A stretch of 64,000 nucleotides of DNA from Zhengitettix transpicula (lineage: Eukaryota; Arthropoda; Insecta; Orthoptera; Tetrigidae): NCBI GenBank assembly GCA_037074705.1, contig CM073590.1, positions 137,039,600 through 137,103,599 of the forward strand. Direction: 5' to 3'. This document shows, in pieces, positions 47,201 through 57,309 of the stretch (within the stretch, counting starts at the first letter, position 1; the number at the start of each line of letters is the position of its first letter). The translations under genes and the position numbers were made by a program. Under the pieces are notes generated by a model. The model had not been told where the DNA came from. It did no database searches and saw only the letters and a program-made list of their open reading frames with translations.

Positions 47201-50200
47201 AAATTTTAGTCGATAATTTTTTTAAAAATTGTTATTATAATAAATGACATACTGAAGAAGAAGACATCCTGAAAACGCGAGACAAAGGTATCTCTGGAGA
47301 CGTTTTTCTCTTCGACTCCAGGTTCTGATATGTCACGATTGGCTCTTTTCTGTCACGTGGCAGGGCACCCTATTCGGTCCCTTACACACTCCGATTGGGC
47401 AGTCAACCTTTGAGACGTGTGACGAAACTACTTTCCTCCAATCACGTCGTCACAGTGCACATTACTAACTATCTTTGGCGGTCTTTGACCGTCCTCACGG
47501 AGAGGACAGTAAGGATTCGGCTTTGTCCCAAGCCTCTGGCAAGCACCTGACCTCAGCTTTCATTTAATAAAAAAACACGTATATCATTAATAAATAATTA
47601 TTTTGAAAAAAGCGCACTACACGTTCTCTCGTTAGTGTTCTCAACAACCTCTTTCGATATTTCCTGTGATAATAATAGATGGCTAATTTATTTACATCAT
47701 TTAAGATCTGCTTCAGCACAAAAGCTAATGCATGCTCAATGAACTAACTTTCGACAGGTATTTCCAACATGTGAGGATTTCTTTAGTCGCTGTTTCTGGA
47801 AAGGACGTGAACTGCCTTGCTGTGAAATTTTCCACTTGCAACGCACCGAAGCTGGTTTCTGCTACTCCTTCAACTCGCTCACAAGTGACAATACGAAACA
47901 CTGGTCAGTCTTTTAATTTATATTAATACAAGGGTCTAGATTATTTTTTTCTCTTCTGTCTCCTACGTTGGCGGTATTTTAAAGGTTTTTTCTGTCGATT
48001 CTTTGAAGGAGACATTTATGAAGATCGTTTTCAATAAGTTTTGTTCCTTCTGAATGTTTATATACCAATCTGTATAACTTTTGTGTCAAATGTACCAATT
48101 GTAAACATTTTTATAAAAAACGTTTGCTTTCTAGCAACTACTCGCCACATAACAACGTTGACCCTGCATGTGCCCTTCGCCGCAGTCCATCATCTGGAAT
48201 AAGCACTGGATTGGAAGTACTGCTGAAACCCACAAACGCCGAAGATCCACTCCCAGGTCAGCGAGACCGTGGAGGAGGAGCGAGGGTACTATTAAGAATA
48301 AAACAATCGATGATAATTACTAAATACCATCGTTTAATACGAAAATTATATTTTCCGGTAGTACAATTGCTTACTTTTTAGAAGAGTGTGACGAGAGAAT
48401 TCTAATCAAGTATAACGAATGTTAAACACGACAAAACAAATACGTTTCCATCAAGAATATATCTACCTATCCATATACAAAGCCCTAGTTGTTGTTCTAC
48501 GTCTTCTCCAACGCTAACACGGACAGACGCAACTTAGAGCTAATCTCATATAATTATTTGTATGGTTTAAGGATCCTTCCCGACAATTCGCCTAAAAGTG
48601 ATGCAGGAAAAAACCCTACAAAAACCTCCATCAGGTAAGTCGGGCATTTGGTACTTGTCTCACGCCCTTCCGATGGCGGGAGAGGGGTTTGCTGTGGGTT
48701 CGCAGCCTTCCCCTCACAGTCCCTTGACAAGTTTAGGAGGCAGCTGACCGACTATTCCAATAGTAATAGCGGACAACACTTACCGCATGCCCAAGGTCTT
48801 CGACCCTGGAAAATACTCCTCTCAAGACAGGCCGAGGTGCCTCGGCATGTGGGAACCTTAGTTCAAAAAAAACAGAGAGGTGGGAAGGCATCCCCAAAGC
48901 TAGTCTCCGCTAGCGTTCTCTAGGAAGGTTCACCTGCGAGAGAATTCTCTCACAGGCTTCCTTCTTTTTTAGGGTATTTTTTTAGGTAACAGGCTACATG
49001 AGGTTAATCCACATGGTGGCAACTCCCTTGTAATAGCATAGGAAGGGATTTGAAAGGGGGATGCGGAAGGGTAGAGGAAGGAAGCCAAGGGTTAACTAGG
49101 GCCCCCGGGCTATAGTTTAAGGATCCTACCCGGCATTCGCCTAAAAGTAATGCAGGGAAAACCCTAGAAAAACCTGCATCAGGTAGGTCGGGCATTGGGG
49201 TTTTTTGTTTTTTTAGGGCAAAAGGCTACATGAGGGTAATCCACGTTGGGCAACTCCCCTTTAATAACATAGGAAGGGATTTGAAAGGGCGGATGCGGAA
49301 CGGTAGACGAAGGAAGCCAATGGTTAACTAGGGCCCCCGGGCTATATTTTAAGGATCCTACGCGGCATTCGCCTAAAAGTAATGCAGGGAAAACCCTAGT
49401 ACAACCTGCATCAGGTAGGTCGGGCATTGGGTAACAGGCTACCTCAGTGAAGTGCACGACAGTGCAAAATTTGGCAGCGAGAGAAATATAATTATATATG
49501 AAGAATATTGTGTTTAGTATATATTTTTAAAGCAACTTGATTTTAATTTAATATTTCGATTGTATTAACTATTCATTGCAACTGCAGCTGTTGCCTTTTC
49601 GTAATAATAATAAATGTAAATAAATGTACTTATTTGTATCAATATGTTTACAATGATAAATGTACATCATGACGATTAGAATATGATGGGTTGAATTGTA
49701 ATTTACTGAGTTCGAGTTATAAATACCACCCAGTCTTCTCAAATATTTTTTCCTCTGTTTTATCAGATTAGTTATTTCACGACTGAGCATCATAGTTTTA
49801 TAGTGTAACAAATACCGTGTCATAAAATCTTCCCGCTCACTTAGTTTATGCGTTCTCTTGGCCAATGGTAGGTTCTGGTGCAGCAACCATCGCAGCTGCC
49901 CGAAGCGGCCAGCAAGGGAATACTTCTGACAGACACACAAGTCGGTCAGGTCCTCAGCATTCAAGTGTCTCCGACGGTTACCGCGTGCACCGACGGGGTG
50001 CGACGGTTATCCCCCAAACAACGCTCCTGCATCTTTCCCGACGAGGAAAAACTCCGGATTTGTCCCATTTACAGCCAGCACAGCTGCCTGGTGGAGTGTC
50101 GGCTGCAACATCTTTATCAAGTGTGCCGTTGTCAGCCCTACTTCTTTGGGGAAAACTCAGGTAAACTTCTATATTCACCTTCTAGAGCACATATGAGAGT

Positions 50201-51363
50201 CAATCACATGACAAATGCTGTTTTACATTATTTGACATTTGGTAAAAAAAAATGTTATATTTTTCTTTTTCGCAATACTTACTTTGATATATAATTAAGT
50301 GATGAATTTATATGAGACAATACTGAATTACAGAAGAGAGAAAGAAAAAACATGAATTGAAGAAATCATATAAAGGCAGATTTTTCAACGTTTTGAAGAG
50401 TTTAGAAACTACGAACACCAATATAATAAATATATATATAATATAATAAATAAATATTTTTAATAATAGCATCACTATTCCAAATATTAAAACCAATCTT
50501 TGAAGAATAACATTTTTACAAATCTTAAGATATATACGTATCGACTAGTCCATCGAATATTGCCTTCTAGATTTTTCTGGTTTTATATACACTTCACTGG
50601 CGCTCTGATATGGTATCTGATTAAACGAGAGGATTTCAGATTGAAACCAATATATTTGCAAAGAAACAACACAATAAAACCACATCACTCAAAATTTGCC
50701 TGAAAATTCAAAGAAGCATACCAACGAACACATCCCACTTTACAACAATATGATAATAAACCTACATACAAGCAAATAATTCTTGAAATCTTATCCAAAT
50801 ATTAAGTCTTTCTAATGCCTCGCTTTGTAACACATACATATTTTTTGTATTAAAAATTGAATTATTCCTTAAGAAGCCTAATTTCAAAGTATCACAGTTC
50901 TTGTATAGTAATAGTTCTGTGCATAAACAAATTAATAATTTATTTTAACCTGAGTTCGCAAAACCTATTGCCCATTCGAGCTTTTGACCGTAATTATGTT
51001 CTTATTTCATTTAACACACGCAGTTGACGCTATACTACAGTAGACAACCACTTAGCGGATATCAGCAACACAGTACGTACACGTACTATTCCTTCACTAT
51101 ACATAGTAAACAATACTCTCTGAGAACATCGTAGTTTATATTACTCTAATTTTTCAAGTGTGACTCTATGGAAAGCACCAAACTTACCAAATTCTTATTT
51201 CAAATTCAGATACCAACAATTTTTCCTTCTGAACAAGTTAAATTATAGCTCATTTTCGAATTTCACCCCTATGGGGAAACGTTGGGAAACGTGTAGACCG
51301 TAATCCAGTGTTTCCGTTTTTTTTACCAAGTCCCGCCTAAGTATTTCTACTGCCCCCTATGTA

Positions 51364-51418
<55 letters not shown>

Positions 51419-54400
51419 TAATTGAAAGGAAATAATTAATTAAGGAACAAAATTTGGACTCGCATTGTTGGCGGCACAAAAACACACAAGTCGTATACAA
51501 GAATGTGGCAAGAATACAATGCTTGCGATGATTGTAGTTGTTGGTTCGCTAGACGCGGTGTGTGCGCCAGTGTGTTCTCGAGAGCATAGCTGTAGACAGA
51601 CGAGAAAGGGCAAAAATCCAGAAAGTGTCTGGATTTAACAGCTAAAACATTTAAATAACGGTCTACAGGTTACATTCTGTGAGCAGATAACTACGTCAAT
51701 CTAACGTTAACTATTTAGAGGTCTGAGTCTAACTTATATTCTCAAGTTAGACCACTTTCTTCAATTTTTGGGATCCCAGCTAACAGCATCCAGCAGTTAA
51801 CAAACTTTAGAACGTGGTAATAAGATTTGTTAAAACGAACAGTGAACCAAGCATTGCAAATCATTTTGGCAAACTAAAAGTGTTGATTATATTCAGTGTA
51901 TAAAAATGGCCTGTCTATAAAGTGTAATAAGTGTATGTGTGCACGAGCCAATTTACTTGAATACCAGAAACATTAAGGTAAAATTTCACAAAATTACTAT
52001 CTGTAACTCGTAAGTAAAGATATTATCATCAGATTTCCGATTTCGTTCAGATTTTAAATTTCATGTCTTATATTTTGCATTGTAATAAGCTATTGATGAA
52101 TTAATCATTTGATAGCTTGATAAAATTTGATTGTTTAACAAGTAATCGACCCTGAGAAATAGTCAAGTTTTTATTGTAAAATAATAATTTGTAATGTAAA
52201 TTAAATTATTTGCCTTATAACTTTTGTAAATTTAATTGTTTGTTCGTAATAAATTTTAATTGTTTGTTTAAACTGCTTGTTTTACGTTTCATATTATTGA
52301 ACGCCCAATTACTATATAATTGTTTGCTTCAACGTGCAGCTCATTTAAATGTCCTTAAGTAAGTTACTATATATTACTTATTGTAATAATCACAATTAAA
52401 TGGTTAATTCCAAATGAAGATAAAACCCCACGATGGAGCACAAAATATAATAATCAAAAATTTTATTACAAATTTATTTAATTAGATTTTAAAGTGAAGA
52501 TAAGCTTTACGTTACAAAAAAATTAAAAGTTAAAATTTTACAAGTTGATAATGTGCCACGGCTTAATTCTCAGGGCCGCCTATCGGGCCTCCAATAAAGA
52601 TTATTACAAAATGACAATTAAAAACTTACAATGCAAAATAATTCCTGAAATAAATAATTATTGAAATACGAAATATAACGATAATTATATTTGCATTAGG
52701 TTTACAATTAATAAAATTCCTTCTTTGATTACTTTACCCTTAGCTGTTCGTCTGGGCTCGATCTCACTCGATTTTTGTTAAACACATCACCGATAGGCAA
52801 TATTTCACTGAATTTAATGGATGTTGTAGTTTTCAAACACAAAGCACTTCCTGCTCTTAACTGTTGATAACGTTTTTTTTAAAAAAAAATGATAATTGCA
52901 TGAATGTGCCAATAGACGAAATATTTCAGACTGTCGACTCGTAATTCCAAAATCCGGGACTTTAATATAATATGTCTCTGCTGCCTAATTACGTTTGCTC
53001 AAATATGGTACCAGGAACTTTGAATCAGGGACTCCACAAAAAAACACCTTTCGCCTTCCTGGTCCATCAACTCTGAATTACATACTCCTCAAAACACTGT
53101 TTTCGCCTTCATGGTCCAAGTTCTATACGTCCCAGTGCTGCCAGAGGCAACAATGCAACTTTAGCAAGAAAGCATTATAGGCTCCATATTCTTGTAGACA
53201 ATCCTCATATTTACGCCGCCGATAATGAAAATCGTAAAATTTTGTTTATTAAATAATTACATATTTTTAATTACCACTATATGTATATAAAATGAATTAT
53301 TCTCTAAAGAAGCCTAGTACACATCCACTTTGTTATAACATTGCGTCTGCCATAGTAATCGCCCAAAACAGTCCTTCACTAGACGTAGTAAACAATACTC
53401 TCCGAATAAATTGTAATTTATATTAATCATATATTTCATGCGTGGATCTTTAGAAAGCATAAAACTTACCACAGGTTCATTTCAAATTGGGGTCCCGACA
53501 ATTGTTTTCCTTTTCTACAATTTAAAATTAAAACTCCAGACAATCTCCTTTTAGAATTGTCTCCCGGAACAATCAAATTGCCTTCATGCCTTTCCAGGGA
53601 CCCACGTTCTTTCTGATACTAAAACGCAAGCCTATTTGTTACAGTACAAATTCCCCGCTCGATTACTTATAAGTCCTTCCACTATATTAGCCGTTAGTTG
53701 TCCAAGATCACATAATCTTCGTTTGTAAATGAAACTTCTTTTCAGAGCATTCTAACTCTTCCAAATACATCTTCAATTTGATATTTTATCGTCAGATAAA
53801 ATGAACATATCATACAGAATATATAATAAAATGTTTCTGAAATCAGTCTTGAGAATCATATTTGGACATAATTTAATATATCAGCATCAAACGATAAATG
53901 TGATCATTATTTACAACTAATAATTTTTATTGAATCTAATATTGATCTGATATTAAACAACAATGTTATTCTTCAGTTGATATAACAGGACTGTAAACTT
54001 CTAACTTGTCGAATACTTTAATAGGTAACGTTCCTGTATGCAACACATCCCAATTGAACTGCATCTTCGACCACCATTGTAAGTACGATTAAATTTCCAT
54101 TCTTTATCAAAGTTTATACCAGACAAGAATATAATTTTTTCTACTGTAATCGTTTCAGTTACTTTGAGGGGATGATAATTGTACACACTAAAGTATTGCG
54201 TAAAATAATACTACAGATGTGTTATTTAACCGGCCGTTACGTTACAGTGACTACTTTCCATTTACTGAAATATTTCTATGAAGAATAAATTAAAGATCAG
54301 CTTGGTTTTAGGAAAGGAAGAGGAATCGGGGATTCCATAGGAATTCTAAAAATTATTACAGAGAGAGAGTTGTAACAGTCAAAAAGAAAGTGTGTGTTTG

Positions 54401-57306
54401 CTTTATTGACTGCAAAAAGGCGTCACCGGATAAGTTTTGGAAACTTGCTGGAAATACTGAAGGAAATTGGAATTGATTGGAAGAATAGAGGACTTATCAA
54501 TAATATATGTATGAGACAAAGCGTGAACGTGCGTCTGAAACACGGAGAGACGAACAACGTGGAAGAGAAGTGCAACATGGCACTTGTATGACACCCATAA
54601 CCAAAGAAGCCTTTGAGGTGTTATGTATTTCAAAATAGGATGAATAAGCAAAATCAAATATGCAGATGATTGGTATTGTTGGCGAAGAATAAATAAACAC
54701 TGCAAGTATGGGATGGACTCAAATGTAGAAACGTTCAAAGTAATTCAAATATCAAATAAACCAGATTTTGACAAATGATCACTTCAGCACGAAGGGAACA
54801 ATGTCACGAATCGGAAAGGCCAAGGCAGCATTCACAATCAATCGAATCTAGATTAATGTAAAAACCTGGCAATTTTTAACTGTGAAGCAGGCCTTTGTTG
54901 AGATCAGAAAAATGGGCATTAAGAAAAAGGGTTGAGATACATGAAAGGTTTTTAAAGGTGAAGTTGGAGTTATCAAATAAATTGGACAGATATTGAAGAA
55001 ATGAAGTTTTTTTTAAGAAGAATAAACGAGAAGATATCCATCTTCACTACTGTGTTTAAGAGAGAGGCAAAGCAAGGAGATGTTGTTTACTGCACGATAC
55101 TATCAAATGATACTTGGAGTTCCAGATTGTGGAAGAAGAGTGCACCTGTTATATGATTGAAGGGAGATAGAAGAAGACATTAGGCGGCGAAGGAAGAAGG
55201 ATAAGGCAATATGAAGAAGGACATTTACAGAACAAGGCCCGTAGGCATAACACTTAATAACAACTAGTTCAACGAAAAGAAAATAATTAATTCTGCATAA
55301 TTTTATTAGTTTATTTCAAAAACTTGCACAAATTAAAACAAGTAACTTTGCTAAAAACCGCCAACATATAGAAAAAAATTTAAAACTTTCAATGATTTAG
55401 TCCTCTGGCAAGTAATTTACGAGACCGTCTGTCCCTGAATTTTCAATGCCGTTACTTCATTACTTCTTCGCCTTTATTTCATCCCTTAATAAGGCCAGTC
55501 AAAATTAAATTATATTGATACGTGGTTCACATTATCCGAGTCACAGGTTCGTTCCTTCAAACCTGACGATAACAAGTTTGAGGCTATTCTATTGGAGCCG
55601 CTAATGGAAAATTGTAATTGGAGACTCGTACATTTATTTATTTTTAGACGATGTGTGTAAGTAAGTTATCTAAGGAAACTTCTGATGCGGTTCGGATTGC
55701 TAACAGAAGTTTTCAACCACAATCTACGGCTCCTGGCACCTGGGAGGAGGCGGCTGATAACCAAACACTGTTTGATCTCCAGGAGCTTCTGTTGTTCTTG
55801 GGCTGCAGTGTGTCATGCAGTTCTCGGCCACTAAATTAGTTTCCTACAAACCCAACACGGGTACGAATCGAGTTAACAAGGTTCCAGTATCGAGTGAGCT
55901 AACTCGGGAACACAAAGGTCTCACTAGTCAGCGGAAGTATCTCAATTGACTTCAGTCCTCAGGCAGCTTTTGAAGGACTCAGTGAAATACAGGTTCAACA
56001 AGTCTGCAAGTTAATATTGACACTACATATAATTTCAAAAAATGTCTTTCTAAACTCTTATTCTACACAACATAGTAACCATTGGTTCATAAGAGATTAT
56101 CACATCTTTGACGTTCACTTCAAAGATCAATTTTTTTACTTTTAAATCTTCCCATGTGTGTGTGTGTGTTTAACACAAATTATTTGCTTTATAGTGGAAC
56201 TGCGGCTATTCCGTCCTCCCGTGTGGACCCCTGCTTTTGGATTAGAAGCAAAGAATGCCCTTTACTGTCCCGAGTGTCTGCCTTCTTGCATTGAAACTGT
56301 GTACCGCCTGAAATCTATTTTCTCTCCTGATCTCAGAGCTGAAGAATTGAACGGTTCTTTCCTCGACGTACATTATGAGGGGCTTGGAAGCGTCTTGTAT
56401 CGCACAGAGCTGTCTTTTAGTACTCTCAATTTATTGGGTAAGATACTTTATTATTATCGCTTACTATTACTATTCCGGGAACAGGTAAATAAGTAGTATA
56501 AAATTTTTTGCTGTTAATATCGAAAGAAGTTTGTTTCCATAATCGGCTGTTTAATTTCCACCCATATTCGCTTTGTCGTTTCATTTTTACTGTGGATCAA
56601 ATATAATGGTTTGTGTTACTTTCCAAAAACGAAAATAATTAATTTAAGGCAATAATTAAATATATCAGGGTTGTAACGCAAAAGAAATCAAAACCGAACT
56701 GTATGAAAGTTTACTTACTTTTGTACAAACTTTGGCGTGTTTCATCTTAGTACTTTTTATTTTCAGTTTCAAATTTCCCTATAGCTTTAGTTTTAATAGT
56801 TCCATTTTTAGTCCAAGCCTGACATGGAGGTCGAAACGTTTACAATTGTTTAATTATTTTTCAGTTACTTAATTTCTTACGGTCTGTAATTACGACCGAT
56901 TGTTCTCTTTTTAATTTTTTAATTAAAACAGAAATTAAATTGTAAAATTAAATATGAATATATAAAATATTTTTTCTGAAATTCCTTTTCGTTGATTAAA
57001 TTGTATGGAATTAACTGACATGTTTCAGTTTCAGTTGGGACGATTGCTGCACTGTTTCTAGGACTGAGCGTTTTAAGCATCGTGGAAATCATTTTCTATG
57101 TTCTCAAATTCTTCTTCATACTGTTTCGTCAGAAGAAAGAGGAAAAGAATATTGTACCTGCGACGGAAGCGTTTAAAAAATGTACGATTCATGGTAGAGA
57201 CAGAAATATACTGCAAGCGATGCCTGCAGTCACTCTCAACGCGTGGACCTCAAACCAGAAGTGTTCCTGTCAGCTTTATTGCCACGAACTGAAGTGGCGT
57301 CAATAA
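41049..57306 (+). CDS. ppk-like: Pickpocket-like DEG/ENaC sodium channel, complete, nine coding exons
   Basis: Joining 41049-41218, 42969-43172, 46503-46680, 47758-47903, 48135-48285, 49872-50160, 54025-54078, 56195-56437 and 57029-57306 gives 1713 nt, or 570 residues, with every junction in phase. The family forms trimeric amiloride-type cation channels in the plasma membrane; insect members act in mechano-, chemo- and nociception and liquid clearance. Seen in order: cytoplasmic HG motif (H42-G43 in SSVHGIRYI), TM1 at about 58-76, FPAVTLCP at 103-110, the cysteine-rich finger and palm (EDFFSRCFWKGRELPCC, EAGFCYSFN, GARVLVQQP), the CLVEC and CRCQPYF cysteines, CLPSC, and TM2 at about 479-503 with G-L-S (490-492) at the selectivity-filter position. 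Length is normal for the family and nothing essential is missing. Subtype (which pickpocket) cannot be decided by eye. Confidence 0.9.
41219..42968. other. Channel intron 1, no supported feature
   Basis: About 41420-41470 (TTATTCCATTAGACATTCATGAGGAAATAGG) resembles text near 39630-39670 and is probably retroelement debris. The 60-codon frame at 42495-42677 has no motif. Confidence 0.4.
42969..43172 (+). CDS. ppk-like: Channel exon 2: TM1 and FPAVTLCP
   Basis: It opens after TTTTCGTCCAG and closes at ACA|GTAAGG. It encodes LLWLMTVAVAAGG (TM1), then the post-TM1 segment and FPAVTLCP, the family signature with the first extracellular cysteine. It is strikingly GC-rich against the surrounding AT-rich DNA. 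Confidence 0.9.
43240..44370 (+). pseudogene. Non-LTR reverse transcriptase remnant in channel intron 2
   Basis: Frames at 43254-43505 (FVNLRQAFDGINRKQLFKVL, GIPKKIIKLVKLTMEETKAR) and 43432-43938 (LKQGDEFSTILFNLALRNIL, YTDD, EIGLNVNENKTKYLVVSP) are two halves of one RT domain joined by a frameshift near 43460-43495. The catalytic YADD is YTDD. Further on come WTLTLTNANALRAFGRRRI-type text, ELNELMNGQDIVRFTKTK and, at 44107-44346, LPKKMWKGRLY, RRPRTRWMDGVEKNL and DDWRRIVAETNAH, the usual C-terminal block. It ends near TAGTGCCCATTGAAGAAGAAG. Same strand as the host gene; inactive. Confidence 0.85.
44850..45005 (+). repeat. Foldback family B copy
   Basis: AATAAAGATAGCCAATACAG, CACAACGTTTCTGGGATCG, TGTCCCTTTCGTCAGGTTC and GCACTGGTCAGTTGACAACA match the 39684 element; the right arm is missing. 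A second copy follows 165 bases later. Confidence 0.75.
45170..45350 (+). repeat. Foldback family B copy
   Basis: AATAAGAAAGATAGCCAATT, CACAACGTTTATGGGAGCC, TTCAGGTGCGAAGAAGAGC and GCACTGGTCAGTTGACAAAA: same orientation as the 44850 copy, so the two form a short direct array in the intron. Confidence 0.75.
46503..46680 (+). CDS. ppk-like: Channel exon 3
   Basis: The acceptor is CACATCCAG; the one leading base completes codon 125 from exon 2. It encodes HLDVPNGTDFEWEQQLLHAM ... DLLDRLSGVNLTEFMMQ, the family's region after TM1, with NLT as a glycosylation sequon. It ends in phase 0 at CAG|GCAAGT, a GC donor. The nearby GT donor (after 46684) would force a stop in exon 4, so the GC site is required by the frame. 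Confidence 0.85.
47255..47580. other. GC-rich unassigned insertion in channel intron 3
   Basis: A sharply GC-richer block (CGCGAGACAAAGGTATCTC to CAAGCCTCTGGCAAGCACC) ends in an A-rich run near 47560-47575. It looks like a retroposed element (SINE- or LTR-like), but it has no second copy in the window and no tRNA boxes. Confidence 0.4.
47758..47903 (+). CDS. ppk-like: Channel exon 4: finger/palm cysteine block
   Basis: After TTTCGACAG it encodes VFPTCEDFFSRCFWKGRELP then CCEIFHLQRTEAGFCYSFN, the C-x-W-x-G...CC...GFCY-x-FN signature of DEG/ENaC extracellular domains. It closes at CTG|GTCAGT with two bases of a codon that exon 5 completes as Cys. A different, non-coding frame of the same stretch is also open and should not be used. 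Confidence 0.88.
48135..48285 (+). CDS. ppk-like: Channel exon 5
   Basis: The acceptor is TTTGCTTTCTAG. It encodes NYSPHNNVDPACALRR then GISTGLEVLLKPTNAEDPLP and GQRDRGGGAR. The chosen donor AGG|GTACTA (phase 0) joins exon 6 so that GGAR-VLVQQPSQLPE restores the conserved G-x-x-V-x-(V/I)-x-x-P palm strand. A stronger-looking donor at 48256 (CAG|GTCAGC) is possible but would need a different acceptor. Confidence 0.75.
48563..48968 (-). mobile_element. Family A retroposon, 3'-truncated copy in channel intron 5
   Basis: From GGATCCTTCCCGACAATTCG to CGAGAGAATTCTCTCACAGG on plus; sense is minus. The poly(A)-bearing 3' ~180 bases are absent, so a later rearrangement or insertion removed them. The antisense frame at 48648-48923 is not a gene. 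Confidence 0.8.
48972..49195 (-). mobile_element. Family A 3' fragment, tandem copy 1
   Basis: TTTTTTTAGGTAACAGGCTA to GGTAGGTCGGGCATTGGGG; it lies right next to the 48563 copy in the same orientation and carries a T-run (poly(A) on sense) at 48968-48983. Confidence 0.85.
49200..49440 (-). mobile_element. Family A 3' fragment, tandem copy 2
   Basis: Starts at TTTTTTGTTTTTTTAGGGCA and repeats the same ~230 bases as 48972-49195, ending GGTAGGTCGGGCATTGGGTA. Both fragments stop at the same internal position, unlike independent random 5' truncation. Confidence 0.85.
49872..50160 (+). CDS. ppk-like: Channel exon 6: palm and cysteine-rich region
   Basis: After CCAATGGTAG it encodes VLVQQPSQLPEAASKGILL, then RRLSPKQRSCIFPDEE, KLRICPIYSQHSCLVECRLQ and VCRCQPYFFGENS, the family's R-x-C-x-F...YS-x-x-x-C-x-x-EC...C-x-C-x-P-x-F sequence. 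The donor is TCAG|GTAAAC, phase 1. It is the largest coding exon and is GC-richer than the flanks. Confidence 0.88.
50161..51373. other. Channel intron 6, left part, no feature
   Basis: AT-rich. The 67-codon frame at 50500-50703 lacks motifs. Confidence 0.4.
51374..51414. repeat. (TA)n microsatellite
   Basis: TA run preceded by a short (CA) run; it borders the LTR-like pair 2 just as (TA)n borders pair 1. Confidence 0.95.
51415..52314 (+). mobile_element. LTR-like unit, plus orientation (pair 2, left)
   Basis: It opens TTAGTAATTGAAAGG, then AATTAATTAAGGAAC and GTTGGCGGCACA, parallel to TTGGCGGCGGTACA in the 32066 unit. CGACCCTGAGAAATAG near 52150 and AATAAA near 52247 match the end region of pair 1. 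No frame is open through it. Confidence 0.5.
52382..53283 (-). mobile_element. LTR-like unit, minus orientation (pair 2, right)
   Basis: Plus-strand text opens TGTAATAATCACAATTAAAT, like the 33060 unit's TGTAATATTTATAAACTAAT. TAATTCTCAGGGCCGCC is the complement of the CCCTGAG block. On the minus strand the far end reads TAGTGGTAATTAAAAATATG then TTATCGGCGGCGTAAA, the unit's start. The 61-codon frame at 52995-53180 has no motif. Confidence 0.5.
54025..54078 (+). CDS. ppk-like: Channel exon 7: 54-nt micro-exon with two conserved cysteines
   Basis: Between CTTTAATAG and a consensus donor CATT|GTAAGT, 17 codons give NVPVCNTSQLNCIFDHH, the P-x-C-x-x-x-x-(L/M)-x-C segment that follows the C-x-C-x-P-x-F motif in this family. 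Phase 1 at both ends matches exons 6 and 8. The neighbouring channel gene has the equivalent 51-nt exon at 63689-63739. Too short for ordinary ORF finding. Confidence 0.85.
54275..55250 (+). pseudogene. Second non-LTR reverse transcriptase remnant, channel intron 7
   Basis: Translation gives DQLGFRKGRGIGDSIGILK, then, in another frame, FALLTAKRRHRISFGNLLEI and LKEIGIDWKNRGLINNICMR. These match the QFGFRKGRGT-x-DAI and DW-x-x-R-x-L-x-x-N-L-Y blocks of the same broad LINE group as 43240-44370. The tail near 55140-55210 has REIEEDIRRRRKKD-like text. Several frameshifts and stops. Confidence 0.7.
55251..56194. other. Rest of channel intron 7, no supported feature
   Basis: A GTGTAAGTAAG near 55651 looks like a splice donor but closes only a nine-base segment after TTTTTAG, so no exon is called. 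The 62-codon frame at 55651-55839 has no motif. Confidence 0.4.
56195..56437 (+). CDS. ppk-like: Channel exon 8: wrist/pre-TM2 region
   Basis: After GCTTTATAG it encodes ELRLFRPPVWTPAFG, LYCPECLPSCIETVYRLKS, then NGSFLDVHYEGLGSVLYRTE and LSFSTLNLL, the family's CLP-x-C-x-E-x-x-Y...V-x-(F/Y)...Y-x-x-E-L...L sequence. NGS is a sequon. The donor TTGG|GTAAGA leaves one base (phase 1). The paralogous exon is 60874-61113. Confidence 0.9.
57029..57306 (+). CDS. ppk-like: Channel exon 9: TM2 and cytoplasmic tail
   Basis: After GTTTCAG it encodes VSVGTIAALFLGLSVLSIVE, the TM2 with G-L-S at the filter position and the conserved S-x-x-E, then a basic and cysteine-bearing tail (FRQKKEEKN ... CSCQLYCHELKWRQ) to TAA. 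A poly(A) signal follows 35 bases later. A family-typical GG before the TM2 core is GT here. Confidence 0.9.
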
Positions 57307-57309
57307 TTT

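Noticed and set aside
47732..47926. 64-codon frame over channel exon 4
   Set aside because: It is the wrong frame. The frame set by exon 3 and by the cysteine signature is shifted relative to it.
55651..55659. Nine-base exon between TTTTTAG and GTAAGTAAG in channel intron 7
   Set aside because: The channel already joins correctly without it, and it encodes nothing conserved.
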